Below are positions 59,977 to 64,000 of a stretch of DNA of 64,000 nt, piece by piece. Location: NCBI RefSeq assembly GCF_030272615.1, contig NC_081414.1:664917938-664981937 (forward strand). The letters are read 5' to 3'. Made by a program: the position numbers and the translations under genes. Within the stretch, counting starts at the first letter, position 1. Every line of letters begins with the position of its first letter. Source of the stretch: Cryptomeria japonica. Lineage: Eukaryota; Streptophyta; Pinopsida; Cupressales; Cupressaceae. The notes under the pieces were generated by a model. That model did no database searches and had not been told where the DNA came from. It saw only the letters and a program-made list of their open reading frames with translations.

Positions 59977-61206
59977 TAGCGTCCTAAAATTGCGACACTT
60001 GCAATTTCGACCTCATTTGGGTCTTCACGATGGTGACGCAACACTGAACCTGAATGGAGACCCCGAAACTTGTCCATGACATCAAAAACTGCATTTTCTT
60101 GCACCCTGGCCTGATCCTCCTTGCACCCTATTGTCCCGGGAGGTGGGACCAGAGCGCCTAGCGCCCTGGTCCTCCAGGACCATGGCGCCCAGTGCCCTGG
60201 TCCCTGGCCCTATTTTGGGCTTGGTCTCTTTTGGGACCTCGGGTCTTTTAGTTTGCAATTTAGAAAATAACCTTTCCTGGTCGGCCTAAGGTCAGAAAAA
60301 TCAGTCTGTCAACCCTAATTGGCAAGTATATAAACTACATTTCCTCTCCCATTTTGGTAAGATGAAAAAAAAGGCGGAAGCGATACTCAAACATTCAAGC
60401 ATTCAAGCATTCAAGCATTCCTTCAAGCAATTGATCATTCTAAGTCTCCATTCAAGGCTAAGTGTTGCATTCAAGACAAGGATTCAACCATTGAAGAGGA
60501 GATCACATACTATATACAACATACAAAATACAACAACATCTACATCCTTCGCATGTAAGAATACAAACATTCTTACAACAAGGTACTAGTACTTGTTTTA
60601 CATTACAATCATTTACATTTACAGCATTTCTCATTTCTTGGTTAATTCCAAAACCAGGGTTTGACCTAAGGGCAAACCCCTAATCCCTAACCCCCCAATT
60701 GTCTTTTCTTTTCTGTGTGTAGGTTGCAGGTACGCGGCTGTAATTGAAGATTTGGAATCCTTGTGCAGAGACGAACAGATCCCCCTTCATTTCGCAGATT
60801 TTTCGGAGGACTGTGTGCACGCCGGGCGCCATCGTCCCATCAACTTTCGCTCAAATTTGTAGGACAGTGTCGTCTCGACATTTTACTGCTAATTCCAGGT
60901 CCGCAGCTTCATCCTATATCCCTATCTCTGTTTATAAGTGAATCTTTCTCACTTTCTATGCACTCCTAGCTTGATCCTTCTATCAACATTCTTTACAAAA
61001 GAGGGTAGCCTTGCTGTCTTAACCCTTGAAACTCATTTAGAATCCAATCTTGCATTGTGTGGGATTGGATCTTGTGGGTTTCAACCCCTCTTTTGAATGT
61101 AAAGTCTCCCCTAAGTGAAAACCGTCAACCCTAGTGATCCTCCTTCCCCTCTCCTCAGAGTGGTCGGGGGAACACTTGGGGTTCGCTCGTGATTTTTCGC
61201 TTTACA
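59977..61206 (+). repeat. 5' LTR of gypsy-type element
   Basis: About 1.23 kb. TATA box GTATATAAAC near 60327, with the transcript start probably just after it. A short tandem CAAGCATTCAAGCATT lies at 60395-60425. It contains one copy of a GAGGACTGTGTGCAC...GCGCCATCGTCCC module (about 60806-60838) that recurs twice in the leader. Confidence 0.65.
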
Positions 61207-61209
61207 TTT

Positions 61210-61227
61210 TGGTGAACCCGACGTGAA
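61210..61227 (+). promoter_or_regulatory. Primer-binding-like site of gypsy-type element
   Basis: TGGTGAACCCGACGTGAA starts 4 bases after the LTR end. The leading TGG fits a tRNA 3' CCA. The tRNA is not identified. Confidence 0.6.
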
Positions 61228-62385
61228 CATCCTTTCTGATTATTCATGACTAGATCTGAAAATTGGAAGCCTTGATTACATTTCCATGTTTGATCTTTTG
61301 CAAATTTTAGAGGTTGATTGCATGAAAACCCTAAATTTTCTTTTTTGTAATTGAGCTTGTGAAATGTTTAATTGTTAATGCTTGTTTCAGATCTACCCTT
61401 CTACTGCAAATTATCAATTCATATTTGTGCTTTAATTCTGAAAATTAAGTGGTTAAGTGTCAAAACCCTAATTGTTAAAACCCTCTTTGTTCAACCTTTG
61501 ACTGACAATTTCACTGATCAAAACATCTCCAAATCGGCTGTAACTTTGGATTCCACAACAAAATCATAATATCTTTCATCCCTCAAAATTTGGAAAAAAG
61601 TTGCGAGGACTGTATGCACCCCGAGCGCCATCGTCCCCGACATTTTTTTCGAAATTTCGGGAGTTAGATCTTACTGTATTTTTCTGCTATAATCCAGAAT
61701 TTTGGCTGATTTTATCAATTCTAACACTTTCAAAATTAAAGTCAAAGTTGGTCTAGTGATTGCTTGGATTAAGGCTCCTAATCATTCAAAAATTGTCCAA
61801 ATTGAAATTTTGTGTCAAAATTGTGTTCTTACTGTCCTAAATCTAAAAAGTGTGTTGGCGTTCATTCAAAATTTCAGTGCTTTATTCAAATTCTTGCAAT
61901 TTCTGACTTTTGAAATTAAGTGTTTAATTACACCAACTTTGATTTCCGCTTTCAAAATTGAATTTTGCGTGAAATTGAGTCAACCTTTAAATTTCAAAAT
62001 TTGCATTGCTTTTGGTATTCCCTCTAAAATCATAAAATTTAAAATTTCAGTTTCCCTCTCTTTTTCAAAATTCAAATTTTGCATTTTTCGACAATCTGGG
62101 TAGGGTTCAATTTTGAGATTGTAACTTTAATTTGGCCTATCTACAGATCGTAAAATCACTCAATTTTTTCAGATTAGCTTTAAAATCATCATAACTTTCA
62201 TCCCTGAAAATTTTGAAAAAAGTTGCGAGGACCGTGTGCACTCCGAGCGCCACGGTCCCTGACATTTTTTCCGAAATTTTAGGAGATTGTCGTGATTGCA
62301 TCTAACAGCTTAAATCTAGGAGATTGGCTAATTTTATTGAAATTTGCTACCTCAAAATTCAAAATTTTCTCTCTCTCCCTAGTGC
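61228..62385 (+). other. Long leader of gypsy-type element with a repeated GC-rich module
   Basis: Non-coding, 1.15 kb. The module GAGGACYGTRTGCACYCC, then GAGCGCCAYSGTCCC, occurs at about 61606-61640 and 62226-62260, each time preceded by 'aaaaaagttgc' and followed by GACATTTTTTYCGAAATTT. Structured leaders can carry packaging or translation signals; that use is inferred. Confidence 0.6.
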
Positions 62386-64000
62386 ATGAGTTTTACAACA
62401 ATAAGTCCTACTTACACTATTCCTGTTAGACGAAGCCTTAGAATTAAGTCTTTCCAAGGTTTAATTACTGAGGAGATGGAACCTAATTTGAATAGCCTTT
62501 TTAACAAGGACATGGGTAATTCCTCTAATCCTCTTAATGATGAAGAAGCTCTCCATGAGGTTTCTGTAGAACAACTTTTGAAATTGGATAACCAATTTGA
62601 TGATTTTCGACAATGGATGTCTCAAGAGTATCCCGATAGTAAAGCTCTTTCATTAATTGAGGGTCTAAAACATATGCTTCAAAGTGATAAGAATGGAATT
62701 GATATTTTGCATGGTATTGCACACATTGTGGATTCAAATGTGATGCCTATGAAGAGTTGTGCCGAAACTTTAGGTTATACACAACCTCCCACTCAAGTCA
62801 ATCATTCTATTCCTTTGACAACTTCTATTGCTAGCATACCTACTTTTACATCAAACATAATGACTACTTCTATACAAGACATTCCGCCTATGATCACCAG
62901 TCATGGGGGCAATCCTTCCTCTTCAATTAACCCTCTTCCTTCATTCAATCTGACTTCTTCATTCATTCCTTCAATGAGTGTCCCTATTACATCTCCACAA
63001 ATGAACCTGGCGCAAGGGGGCAATTCATTTAACCATTCCATTCCTCCTTGTAGTGTTCCTCCTTTCCACTCCTCTCCTATGACTAACTATCATAGTGTCC
63101 CGCCACCTTACTCTCTACCTTCTTTCAATAACATAACACCTCCATCTCAATCTAACACATCTAATAGGAATTCTTCGACTGAAGCGACCATTAACAATCT
63201 TGCACAAACTGTCTCTTCTTTATAGCAACAAATTGCCTCTATGAATCAATTTAAGTTTAGTGTGCCCACATTTGATGTTGCGAGCCCACTTTCTCTTGAC
63301 ATTGTTCGAGTTATCCCACCTAAGCATGTTGAAATCCCACATTTGGAGCTTTATAATGGTAAAGGTGATCCTCTAACACATGTTAAGACTTTTCAAACAA
63401 TATGTACCGATTTTGCTTATGACCAAAGGTTGCTTGCAAAACTGTTTACTAGGACATTAAGAGATAAAGCCCTACAATGGTATTGCTCGTTGCCTTCTTA
63501 TTCTATTACTTCTTTTTAACAACTTGCAAATGCTTTTATTCAACAATTTCAAAACAATATAAGTCCTAAAGTTACTTTGATTGATTTAATGCATTGTAAA
63601 CAAGGTGTTAAAGAAAAAGTGACTGATTTCATTGGTAGATATAAGCATTTGTATGCTCAAATTTCTTTTCCAGTGCCTGAAAATGATATTCAAAGAATCT
63701 TTATTTCTAATTTACAAAAAGATATTCGAGATAAACTTCTGTTTTCTGAGTTTACTTCTTTCCAACAGTTGTGTGCAACTCTTCACAATTATCAATTGAC
63801 TGTGAGTCAAATGGAACAATCACATCCTATGGCTCCGAGTGATAAGGGTGATAGTAGTCAACAACCATTTGGGAAGTTTAAACCGAAGAGAGAGTCCATT
63901 AAATTCAATGAAAACATCATCAACAACAATGTGAATGCAGCGTCAGGTGTGCCTCCTATTTCTAAGTTTTTCAAGAAAGAAAGAAAGTTTACTCCTTTGA
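62386..64000 (+). pseudogene. gag of gypsy-type element, with nonsense codons, runs off window
   Basis: Starts at ATG 62386 (MSFTTISPTY). The first ~280 codons hold an acidic N-terminal part and a long Pro/Ser/Thr-rich, low-complexity region (62800-63180). After a TAG at 63223 the same frame continues (MNQFKFSVPTFD) into a retrotransposon-gag domain: HLELYNGKGDPLTHVKTF, then LRDKALQWYCSLP (63340-63500), a TAA at 63517, and FIGRYKHLY (about 63630). The tail from 63800 is basic. Gag forms the virus-like particle around the element RNA. At least two stops show this copy is inactive. The 3' end is beyond the window. Confidence 0.8.

Larger units (their letters stand above)
59977..64000 (+). mobile_element. 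Ty3/gypsy-type retrotransposon, 5' part
   Basis: LTR (about 59977-61206), primer-binding-like site, long leader and gag; the rest lies outside the window. The LTR starts TAGCGTCC (perhaps a mutated TG) and ends TTTACA. The gag domain type identifies the superfamily. No protease or polymerase is visible before the window ends. Confidence 0.75.

Overview
The window looks like repeat-dense intergenic DNA from a large seed-plant genome. A gymnosperm such as a conifer would fit, but the sequence alone does not prove this. The evidence is plant-type Ty1/copia and Ty3/gypsy retrotransposons, plant GT-AG introns, degenerate telomere-like TTAGGG/TTTAGGG arrays, low GC and deep nesting of elements. No intact host gene is certain. 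The best candidate is an unrecognised multi-exon gene or gene fragment on the minus strand at 3740-4899.

Layout. 1-1160 is a degenerate telomere-like array. 1160-9620 is AT-rich sequence with a tRNA-derived SINE-like block, the unrecognised gene, a ~230 bp tandem duplication, a possible LTR and a decayed LINE-type RNase H. A second telomere-like array (9620-9940, resuming at 41061-42780) appears to have been split by an LTR-type insertion (9941-41055) with a matching AGGGG target duplication. Inside that insertion lies a large DNA transposon (element 1, 13444-37759, candidate TSD ACTT), and inside it a relative (element 2, 19464-32806, TSD TACA). A small non-coding LTR element (37796-40546, flanks ACCTCC) sits to the right.

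The two nested DNA transposons are the most interesting part. Each codes for a DDE/D-type transposase and a second, unrelated protein (here ORF2), transcribed towards each other. Each has short terminal inverted repeats, its own cluster of subterminal motifs at both ends, and a 1.4-3 kb palindromic satellite just upstream of ORF2. The two copies share the layout and both proteins, but their satellites and subterminal motifs differ in sequence. Element 2 landed inside an exon of element 1's ORF2. Removing element 2 and one TACA restores an open frame there, which fixes its boundaries. Both elements now carry nonsense codons.

The right third is retrotransposon nesting. It starts with a partial relative of the small LTR element (42999-44381). 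Next is copia element A on the plus strand (44382-59727), which contains a solo LTR (49455-51272, TSD CTTTG) and copia element B on the minus strand (51737-58994, near-matching TSD GGTTG/GATTG). A's 3' LTR is broken by a minus-strand LTR of the small family (59728-59976), which is itself broken by a Ty3/gypsy-type element (59977 to the window end) with an LTR, a primer-binding-like site and a degenerate gag.
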